Assembly (NCBI RefSeq): GCF_027533625.1
Contig: NZ_JAQAGZ010000002.1
Coordinates: 248,001 to 312,000, forward strand
Length of the DNA stretch: 64,000 nt
Direction of reading: 5' to 3'
Origin: Paenibacillus gyeongsangnamensis
Lineage (GTDB): Bacteria; Bacillota; Bacilli; Paenibacillales; NBRC-103111
The first letter of the stretch is position 1. The number at the start of each line of letters is the position of its first letter. The notes under the pieces were generated by a model that did no database searches, was not told where the DNA came from, and was given only the letters and a program-made list of their open reading frames with translations. A program made the translations under genes and the position numbers. Of the stretch, positions 1-9,161 are shown in pieces.

Positions 1-2089
1 CGCTCTGCACATCGCCCAGCGCATCGTTGTATTTCTTATATTCCTCGACGGCCGGCTTTTCCCATTCCGCGTAGTCCGGGTTGAAGATGTGCAGCTCGTT
101 GGCGTATTTCAATTCAGCGGTATTCCGATACGCAAAAACGAAGGAAGGTTCGGAACCGTACTCCAAATCGTGCAGAAACCCGTTCTGGTATTGCTGGCGA
201 TTGTTCCCGTCCTCGGAGGTGTAAGAGATCAGCCCATGCAGCGCCATCTGCGCGAACGGGATGCCCTCGCCCGAGAATACATCGTACGAATAATCGTCGG
301 CCAAATGATCGATCGTGCTCACGAAGGGCAATGCGAAAAAGTTCGAGCTGAGCCCCCGCACCTCAAGGCCGGCAGCTTGAAACTTCTTTAAAATTTCCTG
401 ATGCAGCTTCCTGCTTTCGTCTCTGGAGGCGCCATACTTCGAATTGTAGTCGCTGTTTACGTATGCCCCGATCCCGGCCATTGTCACGCCGTCGGCGCCC
501 AACCCCTTATACGAGCGGATGTCGCGGTCCAGCACATGGCCCATCAGCCAATTCAAGCTGACATAGGGCTTCAATACGGTTCCACCCGCATCCCTTAGAC
601 CGTGAAATAAGGAGAGAAAGCCGTCGGCGCCGGTCGTATTGAGGGTGTAGTCGGCTTGCAGATAGACCAGGACGTTAAGCGAATGGGCAAAGCTAATGAA
701 CCGGTTCATGCCATCGTTGCCGCCGATCCGTCTGTCGACCGGAAACAGGCCTCCATAGGAGCTGTAGCCGTCACCCTGCCAGCCCAGGTAGTTGACAACC
801 ATGTTGCCGATACCTAGCCCGCGAAGGCTTTGCACGATGTGCATGGCATCGTCGGTCGTCGTAGCCTTTAAGTATTTGTCGGTAAAAAGTCCCTTTTCCA
901 GTTCGCCGCCCACCAGATTGACGGTCATCGGCACATCACCGCTTTTGGGCCGGATTTTTTTCAATCCATAGTTGTCGATCAAATATTGGCGGTAACGCTC
1001 GGCCATGCCGGCGTAATCGGCTTTATTGGTATCCAGAAGCAAATATCGGACAACCCGGTCGCTTCCGAAGCGGTTATCCTTGTTGTAGGCGATGAACGAT
1101 CGGTTTGTTTGTTGGTTCGTCACCTGCTTATAGGAGGACCGGTAATCCTGCTGCGAGGTGATCCAGTTGAAACCGCTGAAAACGCCGGCCGGCGATGCGA
1201 CGATTTCGGCAAACTCCGCTCCGTCCTCAACGACGGACAAGTACGCCCGGTTGCCCGATTTAGCCCCGAATATCGGCATGACGACTTGCTTTCTCGAACT
1301 CGAACCATCGAGATTGTTAACTTTAAAGGATAAGTCCTGGCCGTAAATGGGCTCGCTGTAAATGCTTTTCCCGTTCCTGTCGTTAGAACCGTATCTGATC
1401 AAAGCGCCCGAACCGTCCGGTATCAGCATATAGCCGTCCTGTCCGGCCGAATGCTCGGCTCCGAAGAACGGATACAGCCTCATCCAAACCAGACTCATGC
1501 GTCCTTCCTTTACCCCGGAATCGATAATCCGCGTAACGACGGAATCTTTATCGATTTTCACTTCAATCGGAACGGCAATTTGCCTAGACGGCATATCGAA
1601 GGTAAGGCGAAAGCCGTCCGGAATCATCTGCACGTCTTTGATGCTTCCGTTTTCTTCGAGGAAATTCGATTCCTTCGGCTGGGATTTGTTATTCGACAAA
1701 TCGATATACTGGAACATGATCGGGGAGCGTAGATGAGTTCTCCATACCCCGTCCTGATTTTCATCCGGCCATTGCGACGGATCCGGGTATGAGCGCCATA
1801 TATTGCCGTTTCGCTTATCATATACAAGAAAGTGTCCCGTTTTCGCGTCGAGCTTGAGCTCCACCATATCGTTCTGCGCAACGGTTTGAAAGTCGGCCTC
1901 TTTCGGGAGCTCGTCAAGCCCTTTGGGTACTTTGGCGGCACCGGCCGCTCCGTTCTCCGGCACCGGAGCGGATTGCTGGCTTATTGTGCCGATTTTCAGG
2001 TGAAACGCGGCCCACACTCCTAAAGACAAGATCAAGAGGATCGCGGCGATAGCGGATTTATTGGGACGTATTTTCAAGCTCACCGCCAT
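1..2089 (-). CDS. DUF5696-type protein, C-terminus cut by window edge
   Basis: The frame is open from an ATG at 2089 to the window edge, about 696 codons without a stop. An N-terminal hydrophobic segment (residues about 12-28) is followed by a long soluble region, so the product is probably membrane-anchored or secreted. The sequence resembles the DUF5696 family, which is common in Paenibacillus carbohydrate ABC operons and may carry a TIM-barrel-like glycosidase fold; that fold assignment is from memory. The start overlaps the 3' end of the NHL/YIP1 gene by 10 bases, with a GGGAGGTG ribosome site inside that gene, so the two are translationally coupled. It is the last visible gene of the operon starting near 10.3 kb. 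No catalytic residues can be named with confidence. Confidence 0.75.
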   Translation of the reverse strand, partial: MAVSLKIRPNKSAIAAILLILSLGVWAAFHLKIGTISQQSAPVPENGAAGAAKVPKGLDELPKEADFQTVAQNDMVELKLDAKTGHFLVYDKRNGNIWRSYPDPSQWPDENQDGVWRTHLRSPIMFQYIDLSNNKSQPKESNFLEENGSIKDVQMIPDGFRLTFDMPSRQIAVPIEVKIDKDSVVTRIIDSGVKEGRMSLVWMRLYPFFGAEHSAGQDGYMLIPDGSGALIRYGSNDRNGKSIYSEPIYGQDLSFKVNNLDGSSSRKQVVMPIFGAKSGNRAYLSVVEDGAEFAEIVASPAGVFSGFNWITSQQDYRSSYKQVTNQQTNRSFIAYNKDNRFGSDRVVRYLLLDTNKADYAGMAERYRQYLIDNYGLKKIRPKSGDVPMTVNLVGGELEKGLFTDKYLKATTTDDAMHIVQSLRGLGIGNMVVNYLGWQGDGYSSYGGLFPVDRRIGGNDGMNRFISFAHSLNVLVYLQADYTLNTTGADGFLSLFHGLRDAGGTVLKPYVSLNWLMGHVLDRDIRSYKGLGADGVTMAGIGAYVNSDYNSKYGASRDESRKLHQEILKKFQAAGLEVRGLSSNFFALPFVSTIDHLADDYSYDVFSGEGIPFAQMALHGLISYTSEDGNNRQQYQNGFLHDLEYGSEPSFVFAYRNTAELKYANELHIFNPDYAEWEKPAVEEYKKYNDALGDVQS

Positions 2090-4254
2090 CTCACCTCCCG
2101 ATACACTTCAATAATAAAGTCTTTCAGATCGCTGCTAAGTCCTAACGTAACCATAACAACAATACATAGGACCATGAATACGAGCAGGGACAATACGATA
2201 TTGGCTATCGTCTCGCCGATCGTATAGTTTTGCAGCGACTGAATTTGCCAGATAAACAATAGCGCCATCCATACATACATCCCGAGTTTCAAAAAGCTAT
2301 AAATCGATTGTTCGGAATCCGTCATCACATTGGAAAACACGGCAAGCGGAATGCCGATCATAATGAGCGGAATCAGCGCATAGGCGCTGGCGACAAATAC
2401 ATCCTTGAATCGGCCTTCCCCGCGATAGATGGAGCTGACCAAATAGTTGGATACGACCCAGCCGATCCAGAGCGACGCGACCTCAAGAAATACCGCTGCC
2501 AAATTCAGCTCGTGAGTATCGATGGTATTAAACGAGAAGCCGGTATAAAGATCGGTAGCCGCCACCGATAGTAGCGCTCCTCCCAGCAGAATGAATGCCG
2601 ACGGATAGCTTCCCTTGGATTCGTAACGAATTGCGCTGAATCCGTCTATTGGGTGCTTCAAAATGTAGAATGCATGCTTCAATTGAACGATAAGAGGTTT
2701 CTGCGAGCGCCGGCGTCCCCGCCATCGAATTCGCCATGCGGCGTTCCTTGTAGAGGTTTCCAGCGCCTTGTATAGGACGGCTGCTGTCAACATGACGGTC
2801 GAGAACCAGGGAAAATATCTTTGAAACCATTGCAGCCGAACTTGCCATAACGCTTCCGAATACCCCATATGGCTGCCGCCCAGCTTGAACAGCTCCATAG
2901 CTCGCGCGTAGTCGCCGCGCTTGTAGGCGGCTTTGCCAAGTCCGAGCAGCGCCGGCGTGTAATTCGCATTCAGGCGCAGAACATCCTCCCACGGCTTTTC
3001 GCTTTCTTCGTATCGTCCCTGCAGCGTCAAATTATTCGCTTCGTTCACTTTTTTTCCGAATTCGGAAAGGCGGAATTGTTGAATGACGTTCTCCCGATCG
3101 TCGAGCACATACAAATCATTTTGCGAATTGGCATCGATCGCGACCGGGTTTTTCATGAGCCCAAGCTGGGTCGTATTCGCGGACGACGGTCCCGCCCAGA
3201 AGAAAAGAAGGTTGCCGCTCGCGTCATATTGGTTCAAGTATTTGAAGGTCGCATCAATGGTCGTTATGTTGCCGTTCGAATCGACGCACAAATCGATCAA
3301 CTGCGGGGTGATTGCCCCTTGAGCCCCGAGGCCCGACAGGTTGGCTGCATCCCACGGACGGACTTCACCGAAGGTCCGGCTCGTCGAGCCGCCCGTATTC
3401 TCGTCTTTGGTATCGAACATGTTCAAGCCGCGAATATTCAGCTTCTTGATTTGATCTTTATTAATGTCCTGACCGACAGTCGTAGTGTAAATAAATCCGT
3501 CCCGGTCTACGGCGACGCTGCTTATCGCACCCGGAAGCTTGCTGATCTGGCTGGCGTACATCTGCCTCGTATAGACGAATCTCTTAAACAGGTCCAGCAG
3601 CGATAGGTTCGTTTGATTCCCGCCGTAAAAGCCTTGAAAATTGCCGTCCGGATCGAGCTGAAGCAATCCCTGGTAGCCGCCGAGAGTCTGGATATACAAA
3701 AAACCGCGTTTATCGACGACGAGCCTGACCGGGTCATATTTGAATGATTGCGGAATGAAATTGGATTCCGGGCGGTTATACTGTTTGATCAATTTGCCGT
3801 TTTGATCCAGCCGAACAACGCGTTTGTTGCCGGTGTCCGCTACATAAATATCGCCGTCCTTGGTCACGAACAATCCTTGCGGTTTATTCAGCGGGCTTTC
3901 CGGTACTGTGATATAACGGAGCCAGCTGCCGTCGCTGCCGAATTCGACGATGCGGTTGTTCCCCGTATCCGCGGCATAGATGTGATCATGGCTGTCAATG
4001 AACAGGTCCTTCGGATTTTGCATGGGCGACGGTATCATAACCCCCGGCCGATTTTTATCCGGTAAGGTTAAATTCGTACCGATCATGCGTACCGGATAAT
4101 AGGCCGGCTGAGTCCAGATGAGATGGCCGTTGCTGTCTTTCGTGTTCGTCCAATAAACTACGTCGGCGAATGAAGTGAGCGGCATACCTGCAGCCATGAG
4201 AAGCATCATGGAGAGAAAAAGCAGTATCCGACCGCTTGTTTGGGCTTTCATCAT
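2080..4254 (-). CDS. NHL-repeat / TPR / YIP1-domain membrane protein
   Basis: A 724-residue protein with a signal peptide (residues 1-30, cut near SFA/DV) and an NHL-type beta-propeller (about 80-370, repeated VAVDxxGxIYVADTGNxRV-like units). A short TPR-like helical pair (about 405-460) and one membrane helix (about 485-505) follow, and a YIP1-like domain with about five membrane helices ends it (about 530-724). The propeller would face outward and the YIP1 part lies in the membrane. Such proteins sit beside DUF5696 genes in sugar ABC operons, but their role is unknown; sensing or holding of a glycan at the surface is an inference. The start has a GGAGGG site; a second ATG follows directly. 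The gap to the upstream permease gene is 26 bases. Confidence 0.8.
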   Translation of the reverse strand: MMKAQTSGRILLFLSMMLLMAAGMPLTSFADVVYWTNTKDSNGHLIWTQPAYYPVRMIGTNLTLPDKNRPGVMIPSPMQNPKDLFIDSHDHIYAADTGNNRIVEFGSDGSWLRYITVPESPLNKPQGLFVTKDGDIYVADTGNKRVVRLDQNGKLIKQYNRPESNFIPQSFKYDPVRLVVDKRGFLYIQTLGGYQGLLQLDPDGNFQGFYGGNQTNLSLLDLFKRFVYTRQMYASQISKLPGAISSVAVDRDGFIYTTTVGQDINKDQIKKLNIRGLNMFDTKDENTGGSTSRTFGEVRPWDAANLSGLGAQGAITPQLIDLCVDSNGNITTIDATFKYLNQYDASGNLLFFWAGPSSANTTQLGLMKNPVAIDANSQNDLYVLDDRENVIQQFRLSEFGKKVNEANNLTLQGRYEESEKPWEDVLRLNANYTPALLGLGKAAYKRGDYARAMELFKLGGSHMGYSEALWQVRLQWFQRYFPWFSTVMLTAAVLYKALETSTRNAAWRIRWRGRRRSQKPLIVQLKHAFYILKHPIDGFSAIRYESKGSYPSAFILLGGALLSVAATDLYTGFSFNTIDTHELNLAAVFLEVASLWIGWVVSNYLVSSIYRGEGRFKDVFVASAYALIPLIMIGIPLAVFSNVMTDSEQSIYSFLKLGMYVWMALLFIWQIQSLQNYTIGETIANIVLSLLVFMVLCIVVMVTLGLSSDLKDFIIEVYREVRWR

Positions 4255-4280
4255 CGGCCCTCCGTTCCTGGTTCAATCCG

Positions 4281-5183
4281 TTATTTGATGCCGGAATGCG
4301 CCATGGTGGCAATCACCTTGCGCTGGAAATACAAAAAAATGATGAAGTTGGGCAGGAACAAGATAAGCGCCGCCGACGCCGCCGCTCCTTGCCGGGCCAC
4401 ACTGTTGGCAAGGCCGTTCGTCAAGGTAGACAGGAAAAACGGGAATGTTTTCATGGCCTCGTCCTGCATAAACAGCCTGGACGACTCGGTATTCCCCCAG
4501 ATCCCTTGAAAGGTTAGAATCGCTACCGTTGCAACAGCCGGCATCACGATCGGGATAACGATCCGGAAAAAAACCGTGAAATCGCCGGCCCCGTCCATTC
4601 GAGCCGCCTCGAGAAGCTCATTCGGCACCTGATCGATAAACTGCTTCATAAGAAACACGCTGACCGGAGCCGCCAAATAAGGCAGGATGTGGCCCCAGTA
4701 CGTGTTCATAATGCCGAGGTGCGTAACGACCAAATATCTTGGAATTCCTACTGTTTCCGGAGCAAACATCAGCGTGAGCAATATGGCGCCGAACAGCGCT
4801 TTACGCCCCGGAAATGAATGCTTGGAGAGCGGGTAAGCACACATCGCGCTGACTAAAGTCACGCATACGACATTCGTTGCGGTCGTCACGATGCTGTTGA
4901 ACATATACCGGGTTACGGGCACTAGCGAGCTTCCGGTCACATTGAACAGCTCTATGAAGCTCTGCATCGTCGGATGCTGCACGAAGATGCGCGGAGGATA
5001 AATGAACAGTTCGCTGTACGGCTTCAAGGCATTGTTGAAAATATAAACGAGCGGAAGCAGCATGAACACGGCAAGCAAAGTAAGAAGCGCGTAAAGCATC
5101 GTTTGGAAACGATCGACACGGCTCAGCCCTGTTCTTCTCCGGAGCCTACGGAATGCTTGATTTATGTTCGCTAAATGAGCCAT
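4281..5183 (-). CDS. Carbohydrate ABC transporter permease (MalG type)
   Basis: A 300-residue inner-membrane subunit of a binding-protein-dependent sugar importer, with six predicted membrane helices and the cytoplasmic EAA loop (LLEAARMDGAGDF) that docks on the ATPase. It is the usual second permease of the pair. I chose the ATG at 5183 because it overlaps the stop of the upstream permease as TGATG and has AGGGGG eight bases ahead; a GTG one codon further out (5186) is possible. It would work with the permease at 5183-6160, the binding protein at 6147-9155 and the ATPase at 9162-10280. Confidence 0.92.
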   Translation of the reverse strand: MAHLANINQAFRRLRRRTGLSRVDRFQTMLYALLTLLAVFMLLPLVYIFNNALKPYSELFIYPPRIFVQHPTMQSFIELFNVTGSSLVPVTRYMFNSIVTTATNVVCVTLVSAMCAYPLSKHSFPGRKALFGAILLTLMFAPETVGIPRYLVVTHLGIMNTYWGHILPYLAAPVSVFLMKQFIDQVPNELLEAARMDGAGDFTVFFRIVIPIVMPAVATVAILTFQGIWGNTESSRLFMQDEAMKTFPFFLSTLTNGLANSVARQGAAASAALILFLPNFIIFLYFQRKVIATMAHSGIK

Positions 5184-6160
5184 CACTCATCCCCCTTGCT
5201 TCCGAACAGCTTCCAGCTCAGCTTGTTGGACAAATACATCATTAGCAGCAGGAATACGGAAATTGCCGCCGCATACCCCATCTCAAAACGGATGCCCCCG
5301 TAATCGTCGATATGGCTTATCAGTACATGGCCGGCGTATTGCGGGGTCGGGAATTGTCCTGACAGCACCTGGCCGATTTGTCCGGACTTGAATGTGCCGA
5401 CAATCGCCATAACTGCGCTGAACAGCATTTGCGGCTTCATGGACGGAATCGTAATGTACCAAACCTCCTGCAAGCGGCTATTGACGCCGTCGATGCGGGC
5501 CGCCTCGTACAGTTCCCCGTTTACGTTTAAAATTCCCGCAAGCTGCGCCAGAAAGCCGATGCCCATGCTTGACCACAAGGTGACCGCGGTCATCGCGCCC
5601 ATCAAATATTTTTTATCCAGAACCCACTGAACCGGCGTATCGATAAAGCCGAGATTTAGGAGGAAGCTGTTCAAATATCCGATTCTGTCGCCGGTCAGCA
5701 TCGGCAGCCAGACGACGCCCATAGCAATTCCCGCGGTCAGGGAAGGGGTATAGAGCGCGAGCGAATACAGGATTCTGGCCTTGTTTGGCAGCTGCGAGAT
5801 CAGCCAGGCCAGGAAAAATGACGCCGCATACCCGCCCGGCCCTACAATCAGAGCAAATTGAATCGTATTCGGCAGCGCGTATTTCAGAAAAATCAAATCC
5901 TGCGACAGCAGGTACAAATAGTTTTGCCACCCGATAAAACGCGGCGGCTCCAATCCGTTGTAATTTGTGAAACTAAGCAGGAATGCCAAGACGACCGGAA
6001 TGAAAATAAATGCTGTAAAGCAAAGCAGGAACGGCGCAATGAACAAATAGGACATACGGCATGACCAGATGAGCCGAATCCGTTCCCGGATCAGGGAGGA
6101 TAGAGGGATTCGCTGCGTCTTTTTCATCGCTGGCGCCATGCTCGCCTCATTTGGGAACAT
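5183..6160 (-). CDS. Sugar ABC transporter permease (MalF type)
   Basis: A 325-residue permease with six membrane helices and an EAA loop (LYEAARIDGVNSR) near the C-terminal third. The frame is open further upstream to 6220, but the ATG at 6160 is preferred. It has AAGGGG nine bases upstream and overlaps the 3' end of the binding-protein gene by 14 bases, the coupling seen elsewhere in this operon. Internal Met codons at 6139 and 6127 are less likely. It forms the membrane channel with the next gene. Substrate is unknown; the family takes up oligosaccharides or polyol-type compounds. Confidence 0.9.
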   Translation of the reverse strand: MFPNEASMAPAMKKTQRIPLSSLIRERIRLIWSCRMSYLFIAPFLLCFTAFIFIPVVLAFLLSFTNYNGLEPPRFIGWQNYLYLLSQDLIFLKYALPNTIQFALIVGPGGYAASFFLAWLISQLPNKARILYSLALYTPSLTAGIAMGVVWLPMLTGDRIGYLNSFLLNLGFIDTPVQWVLDKKYLMGAMTAVTLWSSMGIGFLAQLAGILNVNGELYEAARIDGVNSRLQEVWYITIPSMKPQMLFSAVMAIVGTFKSGQIGQVLSGQFPTPQYAGHVLISHIDDYGGIRFEMGYAAAISVFLLLMMYLSNKLSWKLFGSKGDE

Positions 6161-9155
6161 ACTTGTCCACCCCTTCCCACGGTTTGTCGACTTGCGGCAA
6201 GTCGAGCGTATGCAGAACATGGCCGTTCGGATCCGTAAAACCGAATTCCTGCTGCTTGCGCATCATCTCCCGGTCGATGTTCACGACCGATTCCTCGAGC
6301 GATTCGCGGTAATTCATCCCGTCAATAACGGAACGGTTCCAGGCGTTGTTCAGCTCTCGGCCGACGATATACGAGCCGGGCAGGTTCGGCATCTCCTTGT
6401 ACCACTTCCATTGCTCGAGAATGACCTTCATATCATCCTTCGGCCACGGAAGCCTCGTGAATGCTTCAATGTTCGCTGTGTTCCAGCGGAATTGAACGCC
6501 GTTAAACGATTCTAGATCCATCCCGTACTGCTCCTGAATATTTGCCGAAACCAGCCATTTCAGGAACAGCCACGCCTCTTCCTTATGCTTGGAGTTTTTG
6601 TAAATAAATCCGGTCGTTTGGCCGCCCGCCGACCACCGCGCCACCGTTCCGTCCGGCTGCTTCGTTCCGGGCAGCGGAGCGATGCCCCACCAGCCGGCGA
6701 GCTCAGGTGCGGACGATGCGACTGTAACGTACATGTTGTAATCGGACACGCCGATCGGCATATCGCCTTTGCGAAAATGCTGGTAAAAGCTCGGCACGCT
6801 CTTCTCGATGTCGTAAATATGGAACAAGTCGACCCATTGTTTGAAGCCTTTAAACGCTTCCGGCGAACCGAGAGCCGTCTTCATTCCGTCCGGCGTGAAA
6901 AATTGCGCGTTATTCTGGTATAGAAACGTGATATAGTCGCTCGAATTGACATAGAAGTTATATCCGTTCTGCTGCAGCGTCGGCAGCATCGCGTATACAT
7001 CTTCCCATGTGTTAGGAACGGACAATCCAAGCCGGTTCAATATATCTTTGCGGTAATACAGCACTTTAAACGACTGAGTCTCCGGGAGCGCGTAATAACC
7101 TCCATTATAGAAAAAAGGCAGCATCGCCCCAGGAGCGAAGTTTTTCATGACATCCTTGAAATCCGGGAACCGGCTCAAATCAAGCAGCGCGTTTCGCATC
7201 GCAAAATCAATCGATTTGTCCTGCGGCTGCCCAAGAGCGATATCCGGCGAAAGTCCCGCCGCATTCGCATAAATAAGCAAATTTTCGTCGGAGAGCAGAT
7301 TGACTTTGACTTTGATGCCGTATTGCGGCGTGAACAGCTGGTCCGACAATTCCTGCAGCAAATTTACATAATCGCGCCCGCGGTTGACCCAAACGTTAAG
7401 CACCGTTTCATCCAAATTGCTCAGATTGTCCTTCGGAATAAAAGAATAGAAGAAGTTCGCGACAGCGCCGCCGATCTTCTGAAACGGGTTCGCTTCCATT
7501 GCCGGGAAATCCGCGCGGACCGGAGCAATGTAGATTTGATCCAGCTGAAGAGGTGCTTTGGTCAACGCTTCCCGGATGCCCCCGATTCTCTCCTGCATGG
7601 ACGCAATCTCGTCCATGTGATAAGGAATTTCGTCAGGATATTTCAAATAGCTCCTGATGTCGTCCATGGCCGTCTCGATGGTCTGCAGCGTAATATCGCG
7701 GCCGCCGTTCGCCTTGAGCATTTGCTGGTCAGCCTGCTGCAGCCCTTCATAAATTTGTTCCAATTGACTCGGAAGCTCAGGAAATTGTTCCGCGCTTTTC
7801 CATGTCCTGCTTTTATCCACGATGTCGCCGGTTAAACTCTTCAGTTCCTCGACGACCTGAAGCACCGAATTGTTAACATGTTCGGTCTGCACGATCACCG
7901 GCGCATACGGAGCGATAACGGCCGTCATGGAAAGGACGTGCTCTCCTTTTTCCAGATAAAATTCGTAGGGCTTCCCATTCCCGCCGCCGAGCGTAATGCC
8001 GCGCCATTGGGAGGAATACCGGAATGGATAAGACAGCAGCTCCTCGAACGGCACTTTTCCGTCTATCGCGATCGTCCGGTAAGTCGTCATATTCGAGCTG
8101 AAGCCTTGATACGCGCGCATTGCTATTTTGTATCGGCCGCTTTCGGGCACGGAAAATTTCCATGAAGCGGTCTGTCCGCCATTCTGCCAGCGCGTTCCTC
8201 CGACAGTATTGAAGGTCTCGTAGCGCCCCGCTCTCGGCATGGAAAACGGATCCTTATCCACCGCCATCTGAATTGCGACGTCGTTTTTGGAGGACATCTC
8301 TTCGGCCTGCAGAATCTGAACCTGGGAAGATTGCGTTTGGGCGGAGGGGTACCCGGCCGATATCTTGTCATACGTCTCAGGATGGGATGGTGGCGCGAGT
8401 TCGATCGCATCAATGACGATCGGATCACTGCCGGAGAGCCTTATTGTATGCCGCCCTTTACTGAAATACCACTTGAGCGGCTCGCTGTAGAAGCCGGCCG
8501 AATCCTCGAACGGTTCCGTCATCCACTTCCCGATTTCGAGCGCTCCCGGGCGAATGTCGTCGCCGTTACGGTCCTTTTTCGCAGGCAGTTCGTCTTTGAA
8601 CAATCTACGAAACGCTACCGCTCTCGCCTCTTTAAACGGAAAGGCGCCGTCGACCTGCACGGAAAGCACGGCAGGCTTGCGTATCGTTTGGTTAGAGTTC
8701 GGATCGTTATAGGGATGATATGTCATATTCAATTGGTAAAGGCCGTCCTGCGGCACGTCAATCTCGTATTCGATCCAATTGTCGCGGTCGCTTTTCCATA
8801 TCAGTACGCCGTTCTTCCCGTCATAGCTGCCCGGGGTTGCCAAGGCGTCCCCGGATTGTCCGGAAATTTGCGTTCCGGGTATCCGCAGCGCGCCTTGCGC
8901 CTCCTTGAAGCCTTGCTTCTCCCAACTGTTCAGCATCTCGAGGTAATAAGGCTCAAAGTCGTCAAGACGGACAACCGATTTAGCGTTAGTTTCGGCAGAG
9001 CCGGTCTTTGCGGCGGCTGGCACTTCGGCATAAGCCGGATGAACGGTGAATCCTAAAGCTGTTGAGGAGCATAGGAAGACCATTGCCATTACTGGAATTA
9101 ATATGCGGTAAATCTTGTTTCGCCGGTTCGCAGGCACTCCTTCACCCCCATCCAA
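6147..9155 (-). CDS. Very large solute-binding protein with N-terminal carbohydrate-binding-like modules
   Basis: A 1002-residue protein. The C-terminal 420 residues (from about 585) are a normal sugar-type extracellular solute-binding protein (family 1). The N-terminal half carries two beta-rich modules (about 60-260 and 275-430) that look like CBM6/35-type carbohydrate-binding domains, then a helical linker. The signal peptide (residues about 14-43) ends AYA before EV and lacks a lipobox cysteine, unlike the other binding proteins in this window, so surface retention must come from elsewhere. Start choice is uncertain: ATG at 9155 has little ribosome site, while a GTG seven codons in is preceded by GGGGGTG. 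It overlaps the first permease gene by 14 bases and lies 6 bases after the ATPase gene. Confidence 0.85.
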   Translation of the reverse strand: MDGGEGVPANRRNKIYRILIPVMAMVFLCSSTALGFTVHPAYAEVPAAAKTGSAETNAKSVVRLDDFEPYYLEMLNSWEKQGFKEAQGALRIPGTQISGQSGDALATPGSYDGKNGVLIWKSDRDNWIEYEIDVPQDGLYQLNMTYHPYNDPNSNQTIRKPAVLSVQVDGAFPFKEARAVAFRRLFKDELPAKKDRNGDDIRPGALEIGKWMTEPFEDSAGFYSEPLKWYFSKGRHTIRLSGSDPIVIDAIELAPPSHPETYDKISAGYPSAQTQSSQVQILQAEEMSSKNDVAIQMAVDKDPFSMPRAGRYETFNTVGGTRWQNGGQTASWKFSVPESGRYKIAMRAYQGFSSNMTTYRTIAIDGKVPFEELLSYPFRYSSQWRGITLGGGNGKPYEFYLEKGEHVLSMTAVIAPYAPVIVQTEHVNNSVLQVVEELKSLTGDIVDKSRTWKSAEQFPELPSQLEQIYEGLQQADQQMLKANGGRDITLQTIETAMDDIRSYLKYPDEIPYHMDEIASMQERIGGIREALTKAPLQLDQIYIAPVRADFPAMEANPFQKIGGAVANFFYSFIPKDNLSNLDETVLNVWVNRGRDYVNLLQELSDQLFTPQYGIKVKVNLLSDENLLIYANAAGLSPDIALGQPQDKSIDFAMRNALLDLSRFPDFKDVMKNFAPGAMLPFFYNGGYYALPETQSFKVLYYRKDILNRLGLSVPNTWEDVYAMLPTLQQNGYNFYVNSSDYITFLYQNNAQFFTPDGMKTALGSPEAFKGFKQWVDLFHIYDIEKSVPSFYQHFRKGDMPIGVSDYNMYVTVASSAPELAGWWGIAPLPGTKQPDGTVARWSAGGQTTGFIYKNSKHKEEAWLFLKWLVSANIQEQYGMDLESFNGVQFRWNTANIEAFTRLPWPKDDMKVILEQWKWYKEMPNLPGSYIVGRELNNAWNRSVIDGMNYRESLEESVVNIDREMMRKQQEFGFTDPNGHVLHTLDLPQVDKPWEGVDKYVPK

Positions 9156-9161
9156 ACGTCT

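Noticed and set aside
2869..3606. A 245-codon plus-strand frame opposite the NHL protein
   Set aside because: It is an antisense frame without features; the minus strand has propeller and membrane domains.
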